From a virus: 50,840 nucleotides of DNA. The stretch spans positions 1 to 50,840 of IMG/VR virus record IMGVR_UViG_3300031862_000007. The stretch is one strand, 5' to 3'. Shown here in pieces: positions 24,301 through 31,361 of the stretch; position 1 is the first letter of the stretch, and each line of letters opens with the position of its first letter. The notes under the pieces were generated by a model. It saw nothing but the letters and a program-made list of their open reading frames with translations, was not told the DNA's origin and searched no databases. The position numbers and the translations under genes were made by a program.

Positions 24301-26563
24301 TAAGCCAGAAGTCAAGCATCCGATGGGGCTCACGGGCGAGGAGCATGCGGCCTTTCTTGAAAAGATTCCTGCGAAAATCCAAGGCAAGGCAGACCTCTAT
24401 TTTGCCGAAATGAGAAAGGCACTCGATAGGCTTCACGATGAAGGGCTTTTGACCGAAGAGGCATACAAGGACTTAGCCAGCAAGGGAGATTATTCGCCCC
24501 GAAGATTCATCCAATACATTGACCCCGAGAATACCTATACCGTAGGTGGAAGAACGATCACGGTTCCCGACAGCGGCATCAAGGCTCTGGACGAAGGGAG
24601 TTTGCGAGTCATGGAGATTGACTCCCGCAATCTTCTCTCCAATGTGATCTCAAGGACAGAGGGAAGAATTTTCAGAAACAATGCCAATAAAGCGCTCTAT
24701 GAGCTGGCCGACAAAATCCCAGGGAATGGAATCGTGGAGAAGGCCGAGGTCTATAAGGTCACAAAAACTGGAAGGCCAAAGTATGAAACTGCCAAAGGCG
24801 GATACACGAAACTCAAGGCCGTCATTGACGGCCAGACAAAAGACATGATCATGCCGGATGAGTTTGCCAAGGAGTGGATAACCCGAGATCCTCTTGTCAA
24901 TCAGACAATGGCGAACATCATCGGCTGGCTCTCCATGAGCAAGCCTTTAAAAGCTTTTGCAACCGGAATAAACCCAGGATTCGCCATCGGCAATATGCCC
25001 CGTGACATCGCACATATCTGGATAACCACGAATGAATACTCAAGTTTCCTGCCAAAATACGGGGCTCAGATGATGCACGATTTAGGGACTGTAGCAAAGG
25101 ACGCTATCACAAGAGGAAAGAGGTGGCAGGATTATATTGACGAAGGCGGGGGGATGAATTTCCTTACCTATCAGGGAAGGCCATTCCATACTTCGATTAA
25201 AGGAATAAAGGGATTGCAGAAGGTTCTTGGTTGGGTAGGGGAGACATCTGAAGTCTGGTCAAGACTTGCCCTAAGGGAACGTGCTTTAAGGAATGGGAAG
25301 TCACCGACTGAGGCAACATGGACCGCTCGGAATTACCTTGATTTTAACCAAGGTGGAAATGTCATCAAGGCTTTTGATACAGGAATTCCCTACCTCAACG
25401 CTTCCGTCCAGGCGACACGAGGGTTATTCCGGGCCGTTGCCGACAGACCAGGTCAGACAATCTGGAAGCTCGGGCAAATCGGGACCCTGGCGAGCGGCCT
25501 TTACCTTGCCAACCGTCTCGGAAATAAAAAGTGCTGGGAAGCCGTGCCGGACAGGGAAAAGATCAATAATTTCATCATCACGACACCCTGGAGTGTTAAG
25601 GATAAAAACGGGAACGAAAGGCATTTTTACTTCAAGATTGCCAAAGACCAGACTCAGAGAATCTTTTGCTCAATTTTTGAGAACTTGATGGCGAAGGCTA
25701 TTGGCGAGAAAGTCAATGGTGATCAGATCGCTGGGGCCGTCTCCGATTTTATCCCCATTGTGCCGGAGCAGAATATCCCACCGACGATTGACGCTTTTCT
25801 CGGCTACATGAAAAACAAAGACTTCTGGAAAAATGAAGATATCTGGAAGGGACCGAAGGTCACGCCGAGGGAAGAATACACGGTCTATACAGACCCCGCC
25901 ATGAAGAAACTCGGCCAATTGACGGGGCTTTCTCCAGAGAGAACGGAGTATGCCTTGAGTCAGATTTTTACTCGAGGAAATATTTATACGGCTCTTGTGA
26001 GTGGTGGCTTAAACGCAATTCTCGGAGGTCAGTCGGAGGCTGACAAAAGAAAATTAACGATGGAGTTTATAACCAAGGCCGTGCCGGACATCAAGAGGGT
26101 TTTCAATATTACTCCGCCTTATTCTCAGACAGAGATAAAGCAGGCCAAGGAAGTGGCAACCGAAGAATCGACAAGAAAGTTCAAACAGGAACGCGAGCTT
26201 AATGAGATGGCTTCCCAATATTACCGCAAACTTTATGATGAGAAAACACGAGATGAAAAGCTGCTCGGCGAGATCAGGGCTTTTATTCGCCAGCAGCCAG
26301 CCGAAGACAAGGATAGGATGATCAGGTGGTTCAATAATTATGGAAAGGTTTATGACATTCCCGATCGTTCCTGGTGGTTGACGATTGCGGGGATGCCGCC
26401 CGAAACAAGGGCGACGGTTTTCTGGAATAAATATGTCGAGTCAAGCGAGGAAGAAAGGCAGGAGCTTTTGAAGCTGGCTCGAAAAGTGCCGGAGATCATG
26501 TCAGACAGATTCAAGAGGCGATTAAATTTATTGATGTCAAAGTGGGAAAATGAGAACAAATAG
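21311..26563 (+). CDS. Giant internal virion/ejection protein (1750 aa)
   Basis: A 1750-residue polyvalent-type protein. Two copies of DFSFLD-x-W-x-P occur at residues 6-16 and 33-43. Long Pro/Glu-rich low-complexity linkers fill ~250-580. Near residues 590-690 is a ParB/sulfiredoxin-like domain with FGDGRHRFAVLRDMGAKEV. The C-terminal half is helical, with a stretch (DFNQGGNVIKAFDTGIPYLN) resembling large-polyvalent-protein-associated domains. It is the last virion gene before the endolysin, as in podoviruses where the largest internal protein lines the ejection channel. The N-terminal motif is shared with the lipoprotein at 38609-39298. Confidence 0.7.
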   Translation: MNGEKYDFSFLDAWNPQEPALPSAAEKQKAGRFDFSFLDSWTPQRVGPERKPIELEKKPGLGFVVGETLKGTGQDIVQTLKNLLKQSGQFMTHQVMGIPQPEEEVAKFYAPVPAKIEEAPKTPLRGVLEVGKGLGKLGYEYGSFPVKVAINLAKHPREQIVNDPLGTLMFLSLAFAPIREALKGEPGPPLTTESLNKAFAEATKLELEPKWKITPEVITQQLVDRYNTALGEFMKTKELPQAATPEPRFLATEKGTVIPAEMPERVSILARYKEAEGVKPGMEINIKQEADGSLTVRTAGQKEITPAAGAEYPYGFNAKGEKTVREIYGAMQNFKALTEDGWQIDYNPETRIAKIVGKTEPMKGTVTQEGKVIWTPEVKPPIEPVKMIETPALQAEKPAGIAARVEVGKPVVPTVTQPKVRKAPVFTDPLLQTINEMGGIKPNPDYPAGELRRLVPPSLIKSKGMPMDELATELNSKGYNFLNDGELYDRLAGKKARKGEMTKEEWRATKEEKTQAEIEKAGEEGKVLYRRPPPPTERPPTAVKPIVTAPEREIKGEAPTPLRTPETKPEIGPKIVEKVEPTEIQFNKSERVSQRNNELVSVDVAKMDAAWQKDESFYIKPGEEAIPGRRGQFEEFVRTGQPIEAPNVSIGTKGQISFGDGRHRFAVLRDMGAKEVKVSVPRNQAQDFIDRFSPEATAKVVSKRVEPKIEPAKADEIERGIEDAILNRKEFTPEQKAYLEERQAYKKYEFEEKPPEVEEEIAPEVAAPRERLVKVTIKTPSGDFVQETMESSIPKIQNYARKLKVEDKIKVGEPYIGKWKDYLPPSQIETFLQEVMRDVKTLSPDKWEKFAGYPFLPEVKRVFKDLKSKQTIKRLVTREEIKNELNKTPEGKVEWMYLETERQLKEKMKPTWKKALETAKRATIDTSGNLKTKLLKELGDEGRNAVIQHDLVAGTSAKAERLFERAEKEIYGGLSKEEEGLLNRAIQSRRTIAISKYKPEVKHPMGLTGEEHAAFLEKIPAKIQGKADLYFAEMRKALDRLHDEGLLTEEAYKDLASKGDYSPRRFIQYIDPENTYTVGGRTITVPDSGIKALDEGSLRVMEIDSRNLLSNVISRTEGRIFRNNANKALYELADKIPGNGIVEKAEVYKVTKTGRPKYETAKGGYTKLKAVIDGQTKDMIMPDEFAKEWITRDPLVNQTMANIIGWLSMSKPLKAFATGINPGFAIGNMPRDIAHIWITTNEYSSFLPKYGAQMMHDLGTVAKDAITRGKRWQDYIDEGGGMNFLTYQGRPFHTSIKGIKGLQKVLGWVGETSEVWSRLALRERALRNGKSPTEATWTARNYLDFNQGGNVIKAFDTGIPYLNASVQATRGLFRAVADRPGQTIWKLGQIGTLASGLYLANRLGNKKCWEAVPDREKINNFIITTPWSVKDKNGNERHFYFKIAKDQTQRIFCSIFENLMAKAIGEKVNGDQIAGAVSDFIPIVPEQNIPPTIDAFLGYMKNKDFWKNEDIWKGPKVTPREEYTVYTDPAMKKLGQLTGLSPERTEYALSQIFTRGNIYTALVSGGLNAILGGQSEADKRKLTMEFITKAVPDIKRVFNITPPYSQTEIKQAKEVATEESTRKFKQERELNEMASQYYRKLYDEKTRDEKLLGEIRAFIRQQPAEDKDRMIRWFNNYGKVYDIPDRSWWLTIAGMPPETRATVFWNKYVESSEEERQELLKLARKVPEIMSDRFKRRLNLLMSKWENENK

Positions 26564-27134
26564 GTTTTATCGAATCTACGCAGATCCGGGACATGGAGGC
26601 AACGACTGGGGGGCCATAGGCCCGGATGGAATAAAGGAAAAAGACATCGTGCTTCAAATAGGCCAGCTTTTCAAAAGAGTGGTCGTCCAGGGCGATTATC
26701 TCTATTGGCCTTATTTGACAAGATTCAGCGATAGATACCTCACGCTGGCAGCTCGATGCAAGCTTGCCAACGATAGAAAGGTAGACCTTTTCGTGAGCCT
26801 TCACTGCAACAGCGTTGCCAACCCGGAGCCGGAGGGAGTCGAGGTCTGGTTTAAGAAAAAGTCGGAGTCTTCAAAGTCGCTTGCAGCGGAACTCTATTTG
26901 AGTTTGCTTTCTTCGATGCCGGGGATCAACGGTCGTGGAGTTAAGTCGTCCGACATGGCTCCACATGGCAGCCTCTATGTTCTTGAGAATGTAACAATGC
27001 CGGCGGCCCTCATAGAGTTTGAATTTTTATCTAACCCAAAAGAATTCATAGGGGATATCGAAGATCAAAGGCGTGTCGTGAAGGGACTCGCCGAGACGGT
27101 CGAGGAGTTTCTTGAGTCGGGAGAACATGAATGA
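26550..27134 (+). CDS. Endolysin, N-acetylmuramoyl-L-alanine amidase (Amidase_3)
   Basis: A 194-residue zinc amidase that cleaves the MurNAc-L-Ala bond of peptidoglycan. Zinc ligands appear as H15 (ADPGHGG), E30 (GIKEKDI) and H85 (VSLHCNS), with catalytic E156 (ALIEFEFLSN). The length is a single catalytic domain with no wall-binding module and no signal peptide, so export needs a holin. The start overlaps the giant gene by 14 bases. The next genes are small membrane and lipoprotein genes, consistent with a lysis cassette. Confidence 0.93.
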   Translation: MRTNRFYRIYADPGHGGNDWGAIGPDGIKEKDIVLQIGQLFKRVVVQGDYLYWPYLTRFSDRYLTLAARCKLANDRKVDLFVSLHCNSVANPEPEGVEVWFKKKSESSKSLAAELYLSLLSSMPGINGRGVKSSDMAPHGSLYVLENVTMPAALIEFEFLSNPKEFIGDIEDQRRVVKGLAETVEEFLESGEHE

Positions 27135-27289
27135 AAGATTTTTTGAAGGCCCTAGGAGTGGCTATCACTTTAGGGGCGACTATCTATAGGGCCATAAAAA
27201 AGGCGAAGGACAAACATGAAAAAGAAGACATTTACAAGGCTATTGCTGACCGTGATCTTAATAAGCTCCGTGAGCTTATTTTTAAGTAG
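27131..27289 (+). CDS. Small membrane protein, possible inner-membrane spanin (52 aa)
   Basis: A 52-codon ORF starting ATGAAAGATTTT as the endolysin ends. The product has one hydrophobic N-terminal helix (FLKALGVAITLGATIYRAI) and a charged helix (KKAKDKHEKEDIYKAIADRD). The lipoprotein gene overlaps its 3' end in another frame, the layout of overlapping i-spanin/o-spanin pairs. It is short for an i-spanin, so this is a tentative reading. Confidence 0.5.
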   Translation: MKDFLKALGVAITLGATIYRAIKKAKDKHEKEDIYKAIADRDLNKLRELIFK

Positions 27290-27455
27290 CTGTGGTCAGA
27301 AAAGAATAGTCTTCATCGATTCGACGGAAGACATCCTGGGGTTTGTTGAGGATGGCAAGATTATTTCAACGACGGTGATAAAGGACGGTGTAATCGTGAC
27401 GCGGGGATTCATAGTGAAATTTCGAGAAATGAAGAAGGCACTGGAGGAGAAATAA
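27216..27455 (+). CDS. Small lipoprotein, possible outer-membrane spanin (79 aa)
   Basis: The signal peptide ends in a lipobox (LFLSSC, Cys 26), so the mature protein is about 54 residues attached to the outer membrane. The gene overlaps the 52-residue membrane ORF by 74 bases in a different frame and follows the amidase. Location and layout suit an o-spanin. The mature part (IVFIDSTEDILGFVEDGK) looks beta-rich, unlike Pro-rich Rz1, so another envelope role is possible. Confidence 0.65.
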   Translation: MKKKTFTRLLLTVILISSVSLFLSSCGQKRIVFIDSTEDILGFVEDGKIISTTVIKDGVIVTRGFIVKFREMKKALEEK

Positions 27456-27496
27456 TGATTCATCTTATCGATGGAGAAGAGGAACAAAGAGCATAG

Positions 27497-27931
27497 ATGA
27501 AACAGTATCTCGCCGAGATGAAGTGGTCGCTTCTTTTTGTGTTGGTCCTTTTCATTTTGGCAGGTCTTTTTATTTACAATGCCACCAGCCAAACGACCTA
27601 TGTCGGGAAATTCAATATTTTTCATCTTGTTTTCAGGGAGGCCATCGAGACTGTTTTCATAGAATTTGACGATGGAGATTGCTTCTGCCTGACCACGAAC
27701 GAAGGCTATAGGGTCAGCGGCGACCCGGCAAGAATCGCTGATTATCTCGTGCGTGAACAGGGAAAGCAGCTCTCGCACATTATCCGAATAACTCATAACC
27801 ACTTTAGCGGGGAAGGTTTTACTTGGGCAGATAAAAACACGTACTTTTATTTCAAAAACCGCGGATTCAACGGCAAATTCCAAATTTATTATACGGCGAT
27901 GGGAAAAACGAAGACATTGGGAGAGGAGTGA
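27497..27931 (+). CDS. Membrane-anchored JAB/MPN-like protein (144 aa)
   Basis: One N-terminal membrane helix (WSLLFVLVLFILAGLFIYNA) is followed by a domain with H100-N-H102-F-S-G-E-G-F-T109-W-A-D112. This resembles the metal-binding H-x-H...S/T-x-x-D of JAB/MPN peptidases, especially the shortened form seen in phage proteins. An upstream acidic segment (FIEFDDGDCFC) could supply the catalytic Glu. If active it would sit on the outer face of the inner membrane or in the cytoplasm, depending on orientation. It lies in the lysis region, so a peptidoglycan peptide target is possible but unproven. Confidence 0.5.
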   Translation: MKQYLAEMKWSLLFVLVLFILAGLFIYNATSQTTYVGKFNIFHLVFREAIETVFIEFDDGDCFCLTTNEGYRVSGDPARIADYLVREQGKQLSHIIRITHNHFSGEGFTWADKNTYFYFKNRGFNGKFQIYYTAMGKTKTLGEE

Positions 27932-28149
27932 AAATGAATAACCTTAACACCCTTGGTCTATTGGCTCTTGCCCTTCTTATCCTGATCAAAGATGTCGTTG
28001 TCCCGTTGCTAAAAAGAATGAATCACAATAGAGCAAACCCTATAAGCCTCGACTGCCTGTACCAAGAATTCAAAGACTTCAAAGAGACTCAGGAAAAGTG
28101 GAATGAGAAAGTAGAAAAAAGAATAGAGAAGATTGAGGAAAAATCATGA
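27928..28149 (+). CDS. Small membrane protein with coiled coil (73 aa)
   Basis: A hydrophobic N-terminal helix (LGLLALALLILIKDVVVPLL) is followed by a charged helical tail ending in KRIEKIEEKS. It overlaps both neighbours (ATGA), so it is part of a coupled set of membrane genes after the endolysin. A holin-like or spanin-like accessory role is possible. Confidence 0.6.
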   Translation: MKMNNLNTLGLLALALLILIKDVVVPLLKRMNHNRANPISLDCLYQEFKDFKETQEKWNEKVEKRIEKIEEKS

Positions 28150-28430
28150 AGTGGGTTCTGGCTGTAATAGCCTGCGAAGGCCTCACCGAGCTTCTTGTCA
28201 ACGCAGAGATTCTTGATAGTCCTCGAAATTTCTTGTCTAAAGTAAAGTTTCTCAAGGCGTTGTTAGAGTGCGGCTATTGCGCTTCTGTGTGGGCCGCCCT
28301 GTTTGTTTTTGGCATCCTACTTTTGAAGGCTGAGATTGTGTTGGTTCCAATCGCCATTCATCGCCTCTCAAATTATCTTCACGATTTATATAAATTCATC
28401 AAAAACAGAAAACGAAAAATGGAGGTTTAA
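28146..28430 (+). CDS. Small membrane protein, DUF1360-like (94 aa)
   Basis: Two hydrophobic segments flank a Cys pair in LLECGYCASVWAAL. It has a C-terminal HRLSNYLHDL helix. This C-x-x-C-x-x-x-W arrangement with a late His-Arg helix fits small DUF1360-type membrane proteins, also found in phages. The function of that family is unknown. Coupled to its neighbours by overlap. Confidence 0.55.
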   Translation: MKWVLAVIACEGLTELLVNAEILDSPRNFLSKVKFLKALLECGYCASVWAALFVFGILLLKAEIVLVPIAIHRLSNYLHDLYKFIKNRKRKMEV

Positions 28431-28619
28431 ATGCCATACACAAAAATCACAAGAGAAGGAAAAAAATTCTGCTACAAAAACAAGGAGACGGGTCAAAAGA
28501 TATGCTCAGATTCGGAGCATGACGCCATCGCCAGCATGAGGGCCAGATACGCAGCAGAACATGGAACAGAGATGACAGGGAAAAAGGGAAAGCCCTTTAG
28601 GGTGAGACACGGAAAATAG
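28431..28619 (+). CDS. Small basic protein, end of late region (62 aa)
   Basis: A 62-residue basic protein starting MPYTKITREGKKFCYKNK with two cysteines and ending KPFRVRHGK. It has an AATGGAGGTTTAA start site. It is the last rightward gene and its 3' end overlaps the convergent gene by 23 bases. Family not recognised. Confidence 0.6.
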   Translation: MPYTKITREGKKFCYKNKETGQKICSDSEHDAIASMRARYAAEHGTEMTGKKGKPFRVRHGK

Positions 28620-28833
28620 AATTTGTTTCATTTTTCAATTCTTGCCTAATCTTCTTGTAATCTATTCCCAAAAACTTGCAGATAAATATGAAGCCAAAAA
28701 TATAGTTTAGCGATTCTTTATCATTATTGAAAAAATAATATTCAGCTTCCCTAAACAATCTCTTTGCGTTTTTCTTGTTGCTTCTGCGAAAAGTCCTATA
28801 GTCTTTGAGTGCAGTCAAGACAACTTCTACCAT
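28597..28833 (-). CDS. Hypothetical helical protein (78 aa)
   Basis: The last leftward early gene, converging on the late operon. A 78-residue basic protein with an NYIFGFIFICKFLGIDY hydrophobic core, likely all helical. No clear ribosome-binding site and no family recognised. The convergent overlap could produce antisense RNA at the end of both operons. Confidence 0.5.
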   Translation of the reverse strand: MVEVVLTALKDYRTFRRSNKKNAKRLFREAEYYFFNNDKESLNYIFGFIFICKFLGIDYKKIRQELKNETNSIFRVSP

Positions 28834-28896
28834 ATAAACGCCGATTTCGTTTCTAGACGTAAATAAAAATCTCCAGCCTGTGATTCTTTCTTTTCT

Positions 28897-29202
28897 TTAC
28901 GTGTAATACTCTTTTACCCAACCGCGTCGATCTTTCCAAATCCACAATTCCTTCCGGCAACTCGGCGGCATTTTCAAAGCGCGAATCCTGTCGCGCATTT
29001 CGTTGTCGCACCGGTTTGACTTAACCTGAACGAATAAAAGGTGACTTCCATCGGGGGCCAGGCCGAGAACATCGAATAGACCAAAAAGGTCGATGTTCAA
29101 AAACTTGTGACGGATGGTCTTCCAGGTTATATAGCCCTGTGCCTTGAGTTCATCTTCACAGAGCTTTTCTTTACGATAACCCTTTGTGATTTTTTTAATC
29201 AT
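28897..29202 (-). CDS. Small PD-(D/E)XK nuclease, Holliday-junction-resolvase-like
   Basis: A 101-residue protein with the core of the PD-(D/E)XK fold: Glu in KLCEDELKAQGY (residues 12-18), D44 in GLFDVLG and Q59-V-K61 in LLFVQVKS, where Gln replaces the usual Glu. The size and early position resemble Hjc-like or VRR-NUC-type phage nucleases that cut branched DNA during replication or packaging. Start overlaps the upstream stop (ATGA). Confidence 0.7.
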   Translation of the reverse strand: MIKKITKGYRKEKLCEDELKAQGYITWKTIRHKFLNIDLFGLFDVLGLAPDGSHLLFVQVKSNRCDNEMRDRIRALKMPPSCRKELWIWKDRRGWVKEYYT

Positions 29203-29351
29203 TCTCGCTTGGCCTCCCTATCAAAACATCGTTCTTTCTCGAAAATCTCATCCTGCCTGTCGCTCCAATCCGCAGCGGCACAGATGGCAGCCGTGAAAAA
29301 ACCGAGAACGAAACCGATAAAGACAAGCGCAAATGCGGCGAGATATATCAT
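29199..29351 (-). CDS. Small membrane protein (50 aa)
   Basis: A short ORF with an AGGAGGAATAATG start. The product (MIYLAAFALVFIGFVLGFFT then a charged tail) has one membrane helix. Its stop overlaps the nuclease start by ATGA. The strong start site and tight packing make this a likely gene. Confidence 0.65.
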   Translation of the reverse strand: MIYLAAFALVFIGFVLGFFTAAICAAADWSDRQDEIFEKERCFDREAKRE

Positions 29352-29542
29352 TATTCCTCCTTTGACGGCCTTCCAATGAGTATGTCTTTTGTGGATTCGG
29401 CCTGCACCACGACCGCCTTCTTCTTTGCCTCCCGATCAATGTTCTGAGAGACATCGTCCACGGTGAGAACCCACCACAGAAAAAGGAAAATCAGAAAGCC
29501 GAGAATGGAGAGGAGCCGGCGGAAGAAAGTGTCAGGTTTCAT
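29351..29542 (-). CDS. Small membrane protein (63 aa)
   Basis: One membrane segment (LLSILGFLIFLFLWWVLTV) with a charged C-terminal helix. Its stop overlaps the next start. Upstream, GGCCGCCGATGAGAAGG is one instance of the early-region junction motif. Together with the 50-residue protein downstream it could form a small holin/antiholin-like pair, but that is speculation. Confidence 0.6.
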   Translation of the reverse strand: MKPDTFFRRLLSILGFLIFLFLWWVLTVDDVSQNIDREAKKKAVVVQAESTKDILIGRPSKEE

Positions 29543-29769
29543 TTTTCCTTCTCATCGGCGGCCTCCTTTTTTTCAATATGCCGAAGATAGGCCCGAATAG
29601 ATCGCAATGGAACAGTCGTTATAATTTGGGGAATGCTTTCTCCAATATAGGCATGAATTTCAATTCCATTTTTATTTTCGTATGCCCATGTTTCTCGTGC
29701 CCCACTTGTTTCAACAAGTGGAATAAAGTTAAGACGTAAACCGTCATTCCCAAGTTTTATTTTACTCAT
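29539..29769 (-). CDS. Hypothetical beta-rich protein (76 aa)
   Basis: I chose the ATG at 29769 because it is preceded by TAAGGAGGTTATCG; the longer start at 29796 has none. The product begins MSKIKLGNDGLRLNFIPLVE and ends in EAADEKEK, where AAGGAGGCCGCCGATGAG encodes the tail and also the junction motif. No family recognised. Confidence 0.6.
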   Translation of the reverse strand: MSKIKLGNDGLRLNFIPLVETSGARETWAYENKNGIEIHAYIGESIPQIITTVPLRSIRAYLRHIEKKEAADEKEK

Positions 29770-29780
29770 CGATAACCTCC

Positions 29781-30797
29781 TTATCGAAAGATGCACTTAA
29801 TAAACGCCCCGAGTTGCCATTTCGATATTGGTCGGCCCTTGATATATTTCTCATAGCAGGATTGGGGCTTAGGCGGAATTGGCGGTATGGGTTCAGGGGG
29901 AATCGGCTCGGGCGTTGGCGGCTCAGGTTCGGGCGGATTGAGCGTTTTTGAAATCGCCTCAACTCGAGTCCAATACATTTTATCGACATCTATGATCGGC
30001 TTTATCCCCACTTCCTCATTGGCTTTCATTTCGTAGCCAATGGCCTGGGGGTCGTTCCTGATCGCCGTCCCCAAATCGGCGAGTTGCTTGACTGTCGGAA
30101 ATGGAATATTGCCGTCGCCTGAGTAGAGGATTTTCTTGCCCTGGAGCAGAGGAACGGCCCACTCAGGAATCTTCCCGATCTGCTCTTTATGATAGATGGC
30201 ATGGGGGGCGATGATGTCGGCGTATTTCCAATACTGATTATTTGTCCAGCCAGGCGTGGCTGTGGACTGAATCAGCCTATCTTCGTGGACGCCCAGTGCA
30301 AGCAAAGCGTTATGATGCCACTTAATAAAACGTTCAATATATGATAGGGGTTCGTTAATGATGGCAAGGCGATAGTCAACCTTTTGTGCGTTAAGTATTT
30401 TTATCCACCTTTCGAGATAGGCTTTCCGTTCTTTCTGGATTGCCATCGGCCAGGATGCGGGGTAATAAAATATGGCAACGGGATGACAATGGCTTTTGAA
30501 CTTTTGAACAAACCAATGTTTTGTCCACCCTGCCCCATCCAGACTATTGCCGTCCTCAAAGTCAAGATCAACGCCGAGTCCTGCAATGCCGACTTGCTTG
30601 ATTAACGCTTCGGCCCGAGTCCAATAATCCGGGTTTACGGGCTGGCACTTTTCGCCATCGCCCCAAGTAATAGTGCCGAAAATACGGAGCCGGGTTATGC
30701 CATAATATTTACATCTCGATAGAAACAAAACGATATTGCCCCGACAGGCGATAAAAAGGCGGTAGCAACTTAAAACGACATCCTTAACTTCACTCAC
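29781..30797 (-). CDS. Glycoside-hydrolase-like (TIM-barrel) protein with Pro-rich linker
   Basis: A 338-residue protein that looks like a clan-A-type glycoside hydrolase: strand-helix alternation with TRLRIFGTITWGDGE, VGIAGLGVDLDFEDG, and a Glu in LAIINEPLSYI matching the general acid NEP motif. The second catalytic Glu is not clear. A linker of repeated PEP/PIPP units follows (residues ~290-315), then a short basic Cys-containing tail. No signal peptide. The start is GTG overlapping the previous stop. It may degrade host polysaccharide, but an early-region location is unusual for that. Confidence 0.5.
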   Translation of the reverse strand: MSEVKDVVLSCYRLFIACRGNIVLFLSRCKYYGITRLRIFGTITWGDGEKCQPVNPDYWTRAEALIKQVGIAGLGVDLDFEDGNSLDGAGWTKHWFVQKFKSHCHPVAIFYYPASWPMAIQKERKAYLERWIKILNAQKVDYRLAIINEPLSYIERFIKWHHNALLALGVHEDRLIQSTATPGWTNNQYWKYADIIAPHAIYHKEQIGKIPEWAVPLLQGKKILYSGDGNIPFPTVKQLADLGTAIRNDPQAIGYEMKANEEVGIKPIIDVDKMYWTRVEAISKTLNPPEPEPPTPEPIPPEPIPPIPPKPQSCYEKYIKGRPISKWQLGAFIKCIFR

Positions 30798-30904
30798 CGG
30801 CGGCCTCCTAATAACATTTGAAATGCTATCTTTGCGAATTTAAAGGATTGACCCATTAACCAAAGAAACCAATGCCAGTTAGAATTGCTATATGGTTTAC
30901 TCAT
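30794..30904 (-). CDS. Very small Trp-rich membrane-like protein (36 aa)
   Basis: The ORF starts at an ATG preceded by AAGGAGGTCGCCG and ends in a GTGA overlap with the glycosidase-like gene. The product (MSKPYSNSNWHWFLWLMGQS...) has an aromatic hydrophobic segment and ends GGRR. The strong start site and overlap at both ends support it. Confidence 0.55.
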   Translation of the reverse strand: MSKPYSNSNWHWFLWLMGQSFKFAKIAFQMLLGGRR

Positions 30905-31346
30905 CGGCGACCTCCTTTGGCTTTCCCGTTGTTAACAATCTTCCCTCTATATAGGTTTGGTAAAGCGTCCTTTTCCCATCGAAAAGATACGGTAGAAAAA
31001 TCTCCTGCGGATGGGCCTGGCCGGAAGCAATGAGGCTAAGTTGCGCATGGATCCAGTCTTTCAGAATTCTCCAGGTGACGTTGTAGGCCCTGGTGTCCCG
31101 ACCCTTCATGGTGTCCCGACCGTAATAAGTTCTTTTCCCCGAAAAGATAGCCTCCCGTACGCCATTTATGTTCGCGGGCAATTTGAAAATTTTATTATTG
31201 AGCTTAAACTGAAGGCTTCTCACTCTGCCGTCCTCCAAATACTCTTTCATAATGGCCTCAGCGCCGAAAAGGGCAAGGATTTTCTCTATTTCGGCGATGC
31301 TTCGTTCGGCAGAGACGCTGGTCGTGTAGTTTTTGATTTTATTCAT
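30897..31346 (-). CDS. Hypothetical phage protein (149 aa)
   Basis: A 149-residue alpha/beta protein starting MNKIKNYTTSVSAERSIAEI with a GREAIFSG-like centre, WRILKDWIHAQLSLIASGQA helix and an early-type tail ending EVADE. Its layout (N-terminal ~40-residue helix pair, central strands, conserved Trp) occurs in many unnamed phage early proteins. It has a GGGGAGAGAC start site. Function unknown. Confidence 0.6.
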   Translation of the reverse strand: MNKIKNYTTSVSAERSIAEIEKILALFGAEAIMKEYLEDGRVRSLQFKLNNKIFKLPANINGVREAIFSGKRTYYGRDTMKGRDTRAYNVTWRILKDWIHAQLSLIASGQAHPQEIFLPYLFDGKRTLYQTYIEGRLLTTGKPKEVADE

Positions 31347-31361
31347 GTCTCTCCCCGCTCA

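Noticed and set aside
27296-27883. 195-residue minus-strand ORF across the lysis region
   Set aside because: Antisense to three overlapping genes with strong start sites and recognised features.
29199-29542. Holin/antiholin identity for the two small membrane proteins
   Set aside because: Each has a single membrane segment and no dual-start motif; the three-segment protein at 32835-33092 is a better holin candidate.
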